Source: an uncultured Alteromonadaceae bacterium
GTDB taxonomy: Bacteria > Pseudomonadota > Gammaproteobacteria > Enterobacterales > Alteromonadaceae
Length of the DNA: 37,969 nucleotides
Direction: 5' to 3'
NCBI GenBank assembly: GCA_950073835.1
Contig: CATMRP010000027.1
Coordinates: forward strand, 1 to 37,969
Below, one piece after another: positions 1 to 9,227 of the stretch (within the stretch, counting starts at the first letter, position 1; every line of letters starts with the position of its first letter). The notes under the pieces are model-generated. The model saw nothing but the letters and a program-made list of their open reading frames with translations, was not told the origin of the DNA and searched no databases. Made by a program: the position numbers and the translations under genes.

Positions 1-1
1 C

Positions 2-391
2 GAAGATCTGGAAAAAGAAATTGGCCAGGCTGACGGGGCTAAAGAATTCTTAAACGACCTGGCCGACGCTGATGCATTTGTTATCTCGTATGCCGAGCAT
101 AACGGCCATTACCCGGCCGCATATAAAAACCTGTTCGACTGGGCAACACGAATCGACCGTGAATTGTTCAAGCAAAAGCCGGCGGTTTATCTGGCTACCT
201 CTCCGGGCCCAAGTGGAGCGAAATCAGTGTTAGCGGCGGCAGAAGCGTCTGCACCATTTTATGCAGCGAATGTGAAGGCTACGGTTTCAGTACCGGGCTT
301 CTACGATAAGTTCGATGCGGAGGCGGGTAAAGCCACAGACGAAGCGCTTATCACCGAACTGAAAGCCGCAGTAGCCAAATTAGCTGGCTAG
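2..391 (+). CDS. NADPH-dependent FMN reductase family protein (5' end outside window)
   Basis: This is the C-terminal ~129 residues of a flavodoxin-like NAD(P)H-dependent FMN reductase; the reading frame is open from base 2, so the gene begins upstream of the window. The stretch YAEHNGHYPAAYKNLFDW matches the family signature (PEYNGSxPxxLKNxxDW), which contacts the flavin and the dimer partner. A later SPGPSGAKSV segment fits the next flavin-side loop. Members are cytoplasmic oxidoreductases that reduce FMN, quinones or azo compounds; the substrate cannot be read here. The frame ends at a TAG 22 bp before the stop of the convergent AraC-type gene. A short AT-rich dyad at 398-410 lies in that gap and may help end both transcripts, but it is weak. 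The first bases of the gene are missing, so its start and operon context are unknown. Confidence 0.85.
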   Translation, partial: EDLEKEIGQADGAKEFLNDLADADAFVISYAEHNGHYPAAYKNLFDWATRIDRELFKQKPAVYLATSPGPSGAKSVLAAAEASAPFYAANVKATVSVPGFYDKFDAEAGKATDEALITELKAAVAKLAG

Positions 392-412
392 TATCCACTC
401 TTATTAAGAGCG

Positions 413-1189
413 TTATTTATCCGGCGCGTACCTGTCTGACAGGTATTGCGCTGGTGACATCCCCAATATATCCTTAAAATCTCTGATCAGGTGCGACTGG
501 TCTGTATATTCAAGCTGAGTGGCCAGTTCAATCATTGTTAGTGTGTTTGCTTCAAGCTCTTCAAGTGCTTCATGCAAGCGGTATTTACGCAACAGCCATT
601 TTGGCGACAGTCCAATATATTGATTGAATAATCGCTGTAACGTCCTCACCGAAAGGTCAGCGCGCTGCGCCAGTTGCGCAACGGTATAAATCTCACCGCT
701 ATTTTTAATGCAGTCCAATAACACTGCCACCTGTGTTTGTTTTGCCGTTACAGGCTCTACAAAGCGGACCAGGAACTTGTTTAATGCCGATACAATCGCT
801 TCGTCGGTCAGGGCGTCAGTACGTGTTTCAAAAATATCAGTCACGCCAGACCCGAAATACTTGCTGGCAGAAAGTTCTTTATCGACATATTCGCTTGATG
901 GACCGTCCAACAGCACGTTGAGTGCACCAGCATTAAATTTAACACCAATTACAAAGCCACTGGCAGCCATCGGATACTGATACACTTTGCTCACCGGCCC
1001 AATAAGTTTTACTCCCTGGCCATCGAAGGTTAAGTGAAAGTTAGGATCAGGCAAATTCCTTTGAACATGCTCCTGACCGTTTTTCAGTTGCCAGTTTACC
1101 AACCAGTACTGTTCAACAAGGTTCACCAGTGGAGTATCGGGCACATAACGGCGCAAGCGGTAGTGTTTTTTACTATCACTGTGGTGCAT
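413..1189 (-). CDS. AraC-family transcriptional regulator with DUF6597-like N-terminal domain
   Basis: A DNA-binding regulator of about 258 residues. The C-terminal ~100 residues hold two helix-turn-helix units: YTVAQLAQRADLSVRTLQRLF, then TMIELATQLEYTDQSHLIRDFK, followed by the family ending GMSPAQYL. The N-terminal part begins with a YRLRRYVPDTPLVNLVEQYW-like segment typical of the DUF6597 sensor region. I place the start at the ATG at 1189, which has AGCAGG upstream. A longer frame reaches a GTG at 1237 but has no visible ribosome-binding site and adds 16 residues of no clear homology. The gene is divergent from the DUF3224 gene at 1328, with about 140 bp between them. Regulators of this type often act on the adjacent divergent gene, which is an inference here. 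The effector is unknown. Confidence 0.85.
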   Translation of the reverse strand: MHHSDSKKHYRLRRYVPDTPLVNLVEQYWLVNWQLKNGQEHVQRNLPDPNFHLTFDGQGVKLIGPVSKVYQYPMAASGFVIGVKFNAGALNVLLDGPSSEYVDKELSASKYFGSGVTDIFETRTDALTDEAIVSALNKFLVRFVEPVTAKQTQVAVLLDCIKNSGEIYTVAQLAQRADLSVRTLQRLFNQYIGLSPKWLLRKYRLHEALEELEANTLTMIELATQLEYTDQSHLIRDFKDILGMSPAQYLSDRYAPDK

Positions 1190-1327
1190 GACGCCTGCTA
1201 CGCGATGATGACTGTATTGCAAATCGATGGCTCTCACAAAAGCTAGGGTGACGTGTTTTTACAATACCAGAGGCGCCGGTAATGGTAACCTGCAAATTCA
1301 AACAACATATATAACAACGAGGTTTAC

Positions 1328-1705
1328 ATGACACTAGAGGGCATGTTTTCGATAACCGACTGGCAGGAAACTACTGAAAAAACCTTTGAGCAGGGCAGTA
1401 AGCTCAATACTGCCAAAGTTTCCCAGCACTATAGCGGCGAGTTAACAGGCACCAGCGAGGTGTTTTATCATATGCATTATGGTGCTGCCGGTGATGCTAC
1501 TTTCAGTGGCTTTGAATACATTAACGGCGTTATTGATGATCAGGCTTGTCGATTGGTGATAAGCCACACAGGCACATTTCAACAAGGTGTTGCATCCAGC
1601 CACTTTACCATTATTGAGTGCGACACGATTAAAGCGCTTGAAGGGCAAAGCGGGTATTTCACCTCTGCCGAAGGTGGCAAAGCCGCCTATGTTATTGGTG
1701 AATAG
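1328..1705 (+). CDS. DUF3224 domain-containing protein
   Basis: A 125-residue protein without signal peptide or membrane segment. The layout fits DUF3224: a start like GMFSITDWQE, a KLNTAKVSQHYSGELTGTSEV strand pair, the YINGVIDDQACRLVISHTGTF core, and an end resembling LEGQSGYF. DUF3224 proteins are small beta-barrel proteins of allene-oxide-cyclase-like shape with no settled function. The ATG is preceded by AACGAGG at about 6 bases. It is divergent from the AraC-type gene, and a perfect 24-bp palindrome 33 bp after its stop separates it from groEL. The pairing with a divergent AraC-type regulator suggests a regulator/target unit, but nothing here shows the signal. Confidence 0.8.
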   Translation: MTLEGMFSITDWQETTEKTFEQGSKLNTAKVSQHYSGELTGTSEVFYHMHYGAAGDATFSGFEYINGVIDDQACRLVISHTGTFQQGVASSHFTIIECDTIKALEGQSGYFTSAEGGKAAYVIGE

Positions 1706-1738
1706 CTGACAGTCTGAGAATGTGGTCTTAGAAACAAG

Positions 1739-1762
1739 AAAGGCGCTCAATTGAGCGCCTTT
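1739..1762. terminator. Bidirectional terminator between DUF3224 gene and groEL
   Basis: This is a perfect 24-bp palindrome with core AGGCGCTCAATTGAGCGCCT. It is GC-rich in the outer stem and flanked by an A-run on the left and a T-rich stretch (TTTACTTTAT) on the right. It lies 33 bp after the DUF3224 stop and 28 bp after the groEL stop on the other strand. It can therefore end both converging transcripts. Confidence 0.85.
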
Positions 1763-1790
1763 ACTTTATAAGCGTTAGCTTATGGGTGGC

Positions 1791-3449
<1,659 letters not shown>

Positions 3450-3470
3450 TTAATTCGGTTAAACGGGTTC

Positions 3471-3761
3471 TTATTCTACGATTGCCAGAATGTCGCTTTC
3501 GCTCATGATCAGCACTTCCTGATCGTCCAGCTTCTCGGTTTTTACGCCGTAACCGTCGTTGAAAATAACGGTGTCACCGACTTTTACGTCTAATGCTTTC
3601 ACTTCGCCATTCTCCAGAATGCGACCGTTGCCCACAGCGATTACTTCACCGCGAGTCGATTTTTCTGCCGCAGAACCGGTCAATACGATACCGCCAGCAG
3701 ATTTGCTTTCTTGCTCTGCGCGCTTGACGATAACGCGATCGTGTAAAGGACGAATTGCCAT
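3471..3761 (-). CDS. groS: Co-chaperonin GroES (10 kDa)
   Basis: A 96-residue GroES, the heptameric lid of Gro[16 protein letters not shown] at the start, the mobile loop ([20 protein letters not shown]), [28 protein letters not shown] and the ending [15 protein letters not shown] are all standard. The start is taken at the ATG at 3761, preceded by AGGAGATTTGAAA. An in-frame extension to 3785 adds eight residues foreign to the family. It is the first gene of the groESL operon and is driven by the sigma-32-like promoter at 3883-3909. This leaves an untranslated leader of about 110 bases that contains a perfect inverted repeat at 3811-3828. Confidence 0.98.
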   Translation of the reverse strand: MAIRPLHDRVIVKRAEQESKSAGGIVLTGSAAEKSTRGEVIAVGNGRILENGEVKALDVKVGDTVIFNDGYGVKTEKLDDQEVLIMSESDILAIVE

Positions 3762-3810
3762 TTTCAAATCTCCTGAATAATTCAACTATTCAATTTAAGT
3801 GTTATTGGGA

Positions 3811-3828
3811 TGCATGAATGTTCATGCA
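3811..3828. repeat. Perfect inverted repeat in the groES leader
   Basis: TGCATGAA and TTCATGCA are separated by two bases, giving an 18-bp near-complete palindrome. It lies 50 bp before the groES start and downstream of the promoter, so it would be in the leader RNA. It is not the CIRCE element of HrcA (that has 9-bp arms TTAGCACTC/GAGTGCTAA with a 9-bp loop). It could be a protein-binding site or an RNA hairpin; no function is shown. Confidence 0.6.
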
Positions 3829-3882
3829 GCCTTTACGTGGTTTTGGCCTGTAAGGGCCGTAAAATCTTGTCTGCGTGGATAA

Positions 3883-3909
3883 ATGGGGTAGTACCCGGAT
3901 AAACTCAAG
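3883..3909 (-). promoter_or_regulatory. Heat-shock (sigma-32) promoter of groESL
   Basis: Read on the minus strand, CCCTTGAG (CTTGAG at 3904-3909) is followed after a 15-bp spacer by CCCCATTTA (CCCCAT at 3883-3888). This agrees with the known RpoH pattern CTTGAA - N13-17 - CCCCATnT. It lies about 120-150 bp before the groES start on the correct strand. Confidence 0.88.
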
Positions 3910-3967
3910 GGCTATGTTAAAAAAAAAGTGAAATTTTTTTCAGATACGACAAATTGGCAAGGGGAAG

Positions 3968-3992
3968 AGCGATTGCCAGCCTGGCAATCGCT
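3968..3992 (-). terminator. Hairpin at end of the pectin enzyme operon
   Basis: A perfect dyad, AGCGATTGCCA - GCC - TGGCAATCGCT (11-bp arms), overlaps the TAG stop of the CE8 gene. No T-run follows directly on the minus strand; a run of nine T (minus strand) comes about 40 bases later at 3919-3927. It would end or protect the operon transcript before the groES promoter. Efficiency as a Rho-independent terminator is uncertain. Confidence 0.6.
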
Positions 3993-5163
3993 ATTTAACC
4001 AGGGCCTGATAACGGCTCGGTGGCAACAACGAAGGCTGCCAGCCAGCCAGAATACTGCGCTGTTTATAGTCCGCCAGCTCATTCTCACTGAGTTGGGGTC
4101 GGGCATCATTAATCAATGCTCCCGGGCCATAGCTACCATATTCGCTGAAGCGGGCATCATTGATGGGGTCAAACTGCTTGCGGCTGCCATCTTTAGCGGT
4201 GCCGCCCATGGATCCCCAGCCCACATTGGCAATGTGCGCATCCATAAAGGTGTTGATGAATGTCGACTTGCCTACCGCAAAGGGATTCGCGTACCGGCCG
4301 TCAGCAAAGTTGGTAGTTGGATGCCAGGGGCGTCCCAGCGGCACCGAGTCATCCGGCACGTCCAGCTCACGCAACAACCTGCAGTTAATAAAGGTCAATC
4401 CGTAGTCATTGTTCAACAGTGTGCTTGGCGCCGTCAGATAGCCGGTAAAGGTCATCGGGTGGGCTCTGGGCCTGGAAACAATGTCCACTGATTCGAATAA
4501 AGCATTACCGTTGCCAAAAATGAAATCCACATGGCCGCGAATATCACTGTCGGTAACGTAAGTCCGACCGCCCTGTACATACAGAGTATCCTGATAGCCC
4601 AACAGTTCAACACGTTGTAAAACAGTGCGATCGGCACTCTCGGCAATTTTAAGCGCGACAGCCTGAGTGCCCCGAATTTTATCCGGATGGCCTTTTGGCA
4701 ACTTATCATCGGCCGGGTAGTCGTAAGTGTTCTCAATGGTTAAATCGAATAGGCCTACATCCGTTGCCAGCACTTCTACCACCGCGGTGCGAAAAGTCCC
4801 CCAGGTTTCGTCACTACCGGGTTCAACTGGTTGTCCTGCGTAACGATCAAAGGTGATCCGGGTATTGCCCTGACCGCCGCCCACCAGCTTTATCCCTGCC
4901 CGCTCAATCACCACCCTTTCATGATAGTGACCCGGGGCAATAACCACCGTCCAGTCAGCCGCGCCTTGCGGGGCAGCATCCACAGCCGCCTGAATGGTGG
5001 AATACGTGACCACTTCAGGACCGTCTGCCACCATATTGCCAGGGTTGGTGTTACTGACCCGGGCATTCACGGTAAAGTCTGCCTGTTCGTGGGTGCTGGC
5101 ACAGCCGGTAGTTATCAATATAACCAGGCTAATGAACACACCTTTAACTAACTCAAATTTCAT
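3991..5163 (-). CDS. Pectinesterase, carbohydrate esterase family 8, lipoprotein
   Basis: A 390-residue CE8 enzyme that removes methyl esters from homogalacturonan so that polygalacturonase can act. The N-terminus is a lipoprotein signal with lipobox TTGC and lipidated Cys21. Right-handed beta-helix signatures are present: GYQDTLYV (Gln191, Asp192, the acid pair member), GHVDFIFGNG (nucleophile Asp213) and LGRPWHP (Arg278, Trp280). All key residues are in place. It is the last gene of the five-gene operon and its start overlaps the end of the polygalacturonase gene by 11 bp. The ATG has GGAAAG upstream. A perfect hairpin overlaps its stop. By anchor it should act at the periplasmic face of a membrane or on the cell surface; which one cannot be told from sequence. 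Confidence 0.95.
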   Translation of the reverse strand: MKFELVKGVFISLVILITTGCASTHEQADFTVNARVSNTNPGNMVADGPEVVTYSTIQAAVDAAPQGAADWTVVIAPGHYHERVVIERAGIKLVGGGQGNTRITFDRYAGQPVEPGSDETWGTFRTAVVEVLATDVGLFDLTIENTYDYPADDKLPKGHPDKIRGTQAVALKIAESADRTVLQRVELLGYQDTLYVQGGRTYVTDSDIRGHVDFIFGNGNALFESVDIVSRPRAHPMTFTGYLTAPSTLLNNDYGLTFINCRLLRELDVPDDSVPLGRPWHPTTNFADGRYANPFAVGKSTFINTFMDAHIANVGWGSMGGTAKDGSRKQFDPINDARFSEYGSYGPGALINDARPQLSENELADYKQRSILAGWQPSLLPPSRYQALVK

Positions 5164-6583
5164 AAGGCTTTCCGTTTACCGTCACATTGTGCTGGCTGAC
5201 GTCGGCCACATTTTCGATGACCGACGGTTTTTCCACCGATTCAAAGGTAATGTTCTTTAAGGTTACGCCGGTAATCGGTGTGTGCGGATAACCACGCATC
5301 ATAAAGGCTCGCTTCGCCTGCACAACATGCAGGTTATCAATTGTGATGGCTTCCAGCTTGGGCATAAACTGGCCTACATCGCCTTCTTCGTAATAGAAGT
5401 TAATCACAATGGCATCCTTCACTTTGCCAATGCGCAGATACCGATAATTCAGGTTTTGCAGGTGCCCACCGCGAATGGAGTTGGTTTTAATCCGGATGCC
5501 GCGATCCAGGTCCGGACTGCTCATTTCGCAGTGCTGAGCATACAGATTGCGCACGCCACCGGAAATTTCACTGCCGATGACCACACCACCATGCCCGGCA
5601 GCCATTTTACACTCATTAATGAGGATGTTTTCGCAAGGCGTTGCCACGCGGCGGCCGTCGCCGTTTCGACCGGACTTGATAGCAATACAATCATCGCCGG
5701 TATCAAACAAGCAGTCTTCAATCAGCACATCTTTACAGCTTTCCGGATCGCAGCCGTCAGAATTCGGGCCATGACTGTCGCAATGCACTGCCCTTACCGT
5801 AACATTTTCACATAACACCGGGTTAACCAGCCAGAAAGGGGAATTTTTAATGGTCACGCCTTCAATCAGCACATTCTTACAACGGTACGGCTGAATAAAC
5901 GGTGGGCGCAGGTAATTTGCTTCGAATACACGCTCGCTTACCGCCACGTTGTCTTCGCCCATCTGGCGTAGTACATCACGGGTGAATTTTTGATTTTCTA
6001 CCGGATCGTCGCCCCATTGCGCAGCTTTCCACTTGCCTTTCCAAGGCCACCAATGGTTGGGGCTACCGCCACCTTCCAGCGTTCCTTTACCAGTAACCGC
6101 CACATTGGTTTGTTCAAAGGCATAAATCAGCGGCGAATAGCCCATGAGTTCAGTGCCTTCCCAACGCGTAAACACATAAGGCTTGTACAGTTCAGGCTCG
6201 GGAATAAAGTGCAGGGTGGCACCTTCTTCGATATGCAGATTAATGTTCGACAACAGGTGGATAGGCCCGGTGTAAAACTCGCCCGGTGGCACCACCACTT
6301 TACCGCCACCGGCAGCAGCGACCTGCTCAATGGCTTGTTTGATTTGCGGGCCGACATTCTGCCCTTTGCCGGGTTTTGCGCCCGTTTCGGTGATACGCAA
6401 AGCATTATCAGCAAAAGTGGGGGGCACAATACGCGAGCGAATGGCTGTTGCCTCATCACTCCAGGCAAATGCACTGTCGGCCTGCATAGCGCCGGAACAA
6501 CCACTTAAACTCACCACGCCAGCGGCTGCTGAGCCCTGACCAACCAGTTTTAACAGATTTCTGCGGGTTAAAGACAATGTCAC
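5153..6583 (-). CDS. Polygalacturonase, glycoside hydrolase family 28, Tat-exported
   Basis: A 476-residue GH28 enzyme that hydrolyses alpha-1,4 bonds of polygalacturonate or oligogalacturonides. The catalytic set is complete: NSDGCD (Asp276), DTGDDC (Asp297/Asp298), AGHGG (His331) and RIK (364-366). The beta-helix region starts near residue 70, without an added N-terminal domain. The signal TRRNLLK with Arg7-Arg8 is a twin-arginine motif, and the same peptide ends in LSGC with Cys29, so it may be a folded, lipid-modified Tat substrate. It starts with GTG in a GTGA overlap with the upstream esterase stop, with AAGGAGAACAGCA before the start, so translation is probably coupled. Whether it is endo- or exo-acting is not settled; the size and anchor suggest trimming of imported oligomers. 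Confidence 0.95.
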   Translation of the reverse strand: MTLSLTRRNLLKLVGQGSAAAGVVSLSGCSGAMQADSAFAWSDEATAIRSRIVPPTFADNALRITETGAKPGKGQNVGPQIKQAIEQVAAAGGGKVVVPPGEFYTGPIHLLSNINLHIEEGATLHFIPEPELYKPYVFTRWEGTELMGYSPLIYAFEQTNVAVTGKGTLEGGGSPNHWWPWKGKWKAAQWGDDPVENQKFTRDVLRQMGEDNVAVSERVFEANYLRPPFIQPYRCKNVLIEGVTIKNSPFWLVNPVLCENVTVRAVHCDSHGPNSDGCDPESCKDVLIEDCLFDTGDDCIAIKSGRNGDGRRVATPCENILINECKMAAGHGGVVIGSEISGGVRNLYAQHCEMSSPDLDRGIRIKTNSIRGGHLQNLNYRYLRIGKVKDAIVINFYYEEGDVGQFMPKLEAITIDNLHVVQAKRAFMMRGYPHTPITGVTLKNITFESVEKPSVIENVADVSQHNVTVNGKPYEI

Positions 6584-7569
6584 TGCTGTTCTCCTTGTTT
6601 TTGAACTCGCTGTAAAAAGGTATCAATCCATTGGGCAGTCTGGCTTAAATAAGGCTCAAACAACCAAAAGGTATGAATGGTTTTGTTAAGCTCAATGTAC
6701 TGATGAATAATATGATGCTTTGTCAGATAGCCCGTGATTTCGGCATGGCCAGCAGTAAACCTTGGCTGACCGCTACTGATGATAAGTGTTGGGGGCGACT
6801 GCGGATGCAGATGATGGGTTGCTGAAGCCTCAGCCCATATCTCTGGTAGCTCCTCATAGGTGCCGCCCAACCATAAAGCTGCAGCCGATTTTTGCTGCTT
6901 TTTATTCTCAAACTGCAGTGCCAGCGGCGTGGTAAAGTCGAGTACACCGTCCAGGTCTATCACTGCGTTAACGATAGTATTTTGTGCTGGCTGTGAATGG
7001 TATTTTCCGCTTTGCGCTGCATGCCCGGCCAGTGCGGCCATCTGGCCACCGGAAGAACCGCCGCCAAGCGCTATTTTTTCTGGGTTAATCGAAAAGTCTT
7101 CAGCCCGTTGCCGTAACCAGCTGATTGCATCACTGATATCCGTCATCCCCGCCGGATAGCGTGCTTCAACCGACAGCCTGTATTCCGGCGTCATCACTAA
7201 GTAGCCTCGCTGAGCCAATAGATTAGCCAATGGATAAAAGTGTGACTTATTCCCGGAGCGCCATCCGCCGCCGTGAACCAGTACCACCGCCTGACCGTTT
7301 TGATTCTCAACCGACGGGTAGAAAAAATCAGCATGCAGATCGCGCCCGTCAACACGTTTGTACGGTCTTTCAAAGGCAATACTCTGGCCTGCCCGGAAGG
7401 TTTGAACCGGCCATTCCAATTCAGGATGGCTTGCTTTGTAGCGAGCAAAGCGCTCCCCCGGAGAGTAACTGTCATCCACGGTGATGTCTTTAGCCAGTGA
7501 CGCAACCGACACCAACGCAGCCATCACTAACACCAGGATATGTCGGTATTTCATGCTCTGATAACTCAC
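6580..7569 (-). CDS. Exported alpha/beta-hydrolase, probable carbohydrate esterase
   Basis: A 329-residue esterase of the HGGGW / BD-FAE-like class found in plant polysaccharide loci. The signal peptide (residues ~6-26) ends near VASLA. HGGGW at 99-103 forms the oxyanion hole, GGSSGG carries nucleophile Ser173, and IHTFWLF near the C-terminus gives the catalytic His. The usual Asp before it is not evident: the segment reads ISSGQPRFTAGHAE. Likely substrates are acetyl or feruloyl esters on pectin side chains, inferred from context. I use the GTG start at 7569, spaced six bases from GAGAGGG and overlapping the upstream GH43 stop. An ATG at 7554 would give nearly the same protein. It overlaps the GH28 gene by 4 bp. 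Confidence 0.85.
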   Translation of the reverse strand: MSYQSMKYRHILVLVMAALVSVASLAKDITVDDSYSPGERFARYKASHPELEWPVQTFRAGQSIAFERPYKRVDGRDLHADFFYPSVENQNGQAVVLVHGGGWRSGNKSHFYPLANLLAQRGYLVMTPEYRLSVEARYPAGMTDISDAISWLRQRAEDFSINPEKIALGGGSSGGQMAALAGHAAQSGKYHSQPAQNTIVNAVIDLDGVLDFTTPLALQFENKKQQKSAAALWLGGTYEELPEIWAEASATHHLHPQSPPTLIISSGQPRFTAGHAEITGYLTKHHIIHQYIELNKTIHTFWLFEPYLSQTAQWIDTFLQRVQKQGEQQ

Positions 7570-9224
7570 TATAAACCCTCTCTGTGCATTGGCAGGAACC
7601 GCACATAGTCGTAACGCGCGCTAGCACCCGATTCACCTACGGCAAACACCCCGGTTTTGGCACCAACCCAACGGCCACGACGGGCCTTAAACTGCTCACC
7701 TGCGACGGTGAAAGCCTCATTCTCGCTAAAGCGGTAAGCAAATACCGCCGTGGCATCGGAGGCCAGAATGTATCTGATTTCTATGCTGCCATGGTTAACT
7801 TCACCGTAATCGTGAACACTTTCGTTACACCCTGTTCGGGCACCACGACATTGCACATACACCAGATGCGGGGCGTTGTTGATGGTTTTAATGCCGAGCC
7901 AGGCATAGTCTTCGCCAAATAGCAGTAAGCCGGTTTCAATATCCGCTTGTGCTGTTGGTACCCTCAGTTTGCTGCGAACCTGAAAAGTCTGTGCCGGCAG
8001 TTTTTGCAGCATCAGATTAGGTGTCATCCACAAATTATTGCCGGTGTCCGGCACTTTCGACATGGCCTTCAGAATAAGCTGGCCTTTACTAACTTCCAGC
8101 CAGTGTGGTTTGAAATTGCCATTCCACTGCCACTGAAGACCCACAGTATTATCGGTAAATTCATCGGTAGCTGGCTGTGGCATTAAGCGGCCAGGCACTG
8201 TGCTAACCGGTTTAAGATAGGTATAAACCGGCTCTCCGCTGCCATCATTATTGTCGTCACGACCTATCACCGGCCAGTCATTTAACCATGTCACCGGCTG
8301 TAAATGAACGATACGCCCATAGGCTTTGCGGGACTGAAAGTGAATAAACCAGTCTTCACCACTACTGGTAGTGACCCAACTGCCCTGATGCGGGCCGTTA
8401 ATTAACGTATTGCCCTGGGCCATCACCGTTTTATGTTCATAAGGACCATAGACATCCCGCGAACGGAATACCGCCTGCCAGCCGGTTTCTACACCACCGG
8501 CCGGGGCGAAAATGTAGTAATAGCCATTACGCTGGTAAAACTTTGGCCCTTCAAGGGTTCGGTATCCCGGTAACTGATGACCGTCCACAATAGTAGTGTA
8601 CGCCGGATTTACCCAGGATGTGTCCGGGGCCATTTCATGCAGACTGAGTACATTGTTAAACCCTGCCCGGCTTTTCGCCCAGGCGTGTAACAGATAGGCC
8701 TTACCGTTTTCGTCCCACAGCGGTGTCGGGTCGATAATACCTTTGCCAGACAGAATAAGCCGTGGCTCACTCCAGGTGCCAGCCGGATCGTTGGCAGTCA
8801 CCACGTAAATACCAAAGTCCGGATCGGGATAAAAGATCCAGTATTTGCCAGCGTGATAGCGAAAGTTAGGCGCCCACACGCCGTTGCCATGCTGCGGCTT
8901 ATCGTAATGGGCCTGAGGAACCTGCTGAGGCAGGGCATAGTTGATCAGCGTCCAGTTTACTAAATCTGTGGAATGCAGCACCGGTAGCCCCGGCGAAGCA
9001 TTAAAACTCGACGCCGTCATATAATAGTGACCGTCTACTGCCACCACATCCGGATCGGAATAATCAATATGCAGTATGGGATTTTTATAAAAGCCATTGC
9101 CCAGATCGCTGATGTGCAAACGGTTATCCACACGTTGCGGCAACAAATCTTGATGCTGACCGCTGCACCCTGCAACAATACACAGAGGCAGCGTTAGCGC
9201 GCAGAGCCGGGCAATTCGGCGCAT
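7569..9224 (-). CDS. Glycoside hydrolase family 43 lipoprotein
   Basis: A 551-residue enzyme. The lipoprotein signal ends in VAGC (Cys20). A five-bladed propeller domain (about 48-330) has the GH43 catalytic trio: base in DYSDPDV (Asp57), pKa modulator in GIIDPTP (Asp165) and acid in TLEGPK (Glu225). A C-terminal beta-sandwich (about 355-545) fits the accessory domain of many GH43 proteins. The FNASPGLPVLHSTDLVNW stretch resembles the longer xylosidase/arabinofuranosidase-like subfamilies. In this operon a role on arabinan or galactan side chains of rhamnogalacturonan-I is likely, but the sugar released cannot be read from sequence. It starts 3 bp after the GH105 stop and shares bases with the next start, so the genes are co-translated. 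Confidence 0.92.
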   Translation of the reverse strand: MRRIARLCALTLPLCIVAGCSGQHQDLLPQRVDNRLHISDLGNGFYKNPILHIDYSDPDVVAVDGHYYMTASSFNASPGLPVLHSTDLVNWTLINYALPQQVPQAHYDKPQHGNGVWAPNFRYHAGKYWIFYPDPDFGIYVVTANDPAGTWSEPRLILSGKGIIDPTPLWDENGKAYLLHAWAKSRAGFNNVLSLHEMAPDTSWVNPAYTTIVDGHQLPGYRTLEGPKFYQRNGYYYIFAPAGGVETGWQAVFRSRDVYGPYEHKTVMAQGNTLINGPHQGSWVTTSSGEDWFIHFQSRKAYGRIVHLQPVTWLNDWPVIGRDDNNDGSGEPVYTYLKPVSTVPGRLMPQPATDEFTDNTVGLQWQWNGNFKPHWLEVSKGQLILKAMSKVPDTGNNLWMTPNLMLQKLPAQTFQVRSKLRVPTAQADIETGLLLFGEDYAWLGIKTINNAPHLVYVQCRGARTGCNESVHDYGEVNHGSIEIRYILASDATAVFAYRFSENEAFTVAGEQFKARRGRWVGAKTGVFAVGESGASARYDYVRFLPMHREGL

Positions 9225-9227
9225 GGA

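Noticed and set aside
398..410. CTCTTATTAAGAG dyad between the FMN reductase and AraC genes
   Set aside because: AT-rich, with a one-base centre and no T-run; too weak to call a terminator.
3928..4491. 187-codon plus-strand frame opposite the CE8 gene and its downstream gap
   Set aside because: It is antisense to conserved CE8 sequence, with no domain and no ribosome-binding site; a shadow frame.
5282..6508. Long plus-strand open frames (177 and 172 codons) opposite the polygalacturonase gene
   Set aside because: They lie wholly opposite a gene with a full set of catalytic motifs, have no recognisable domain and no convincing start.
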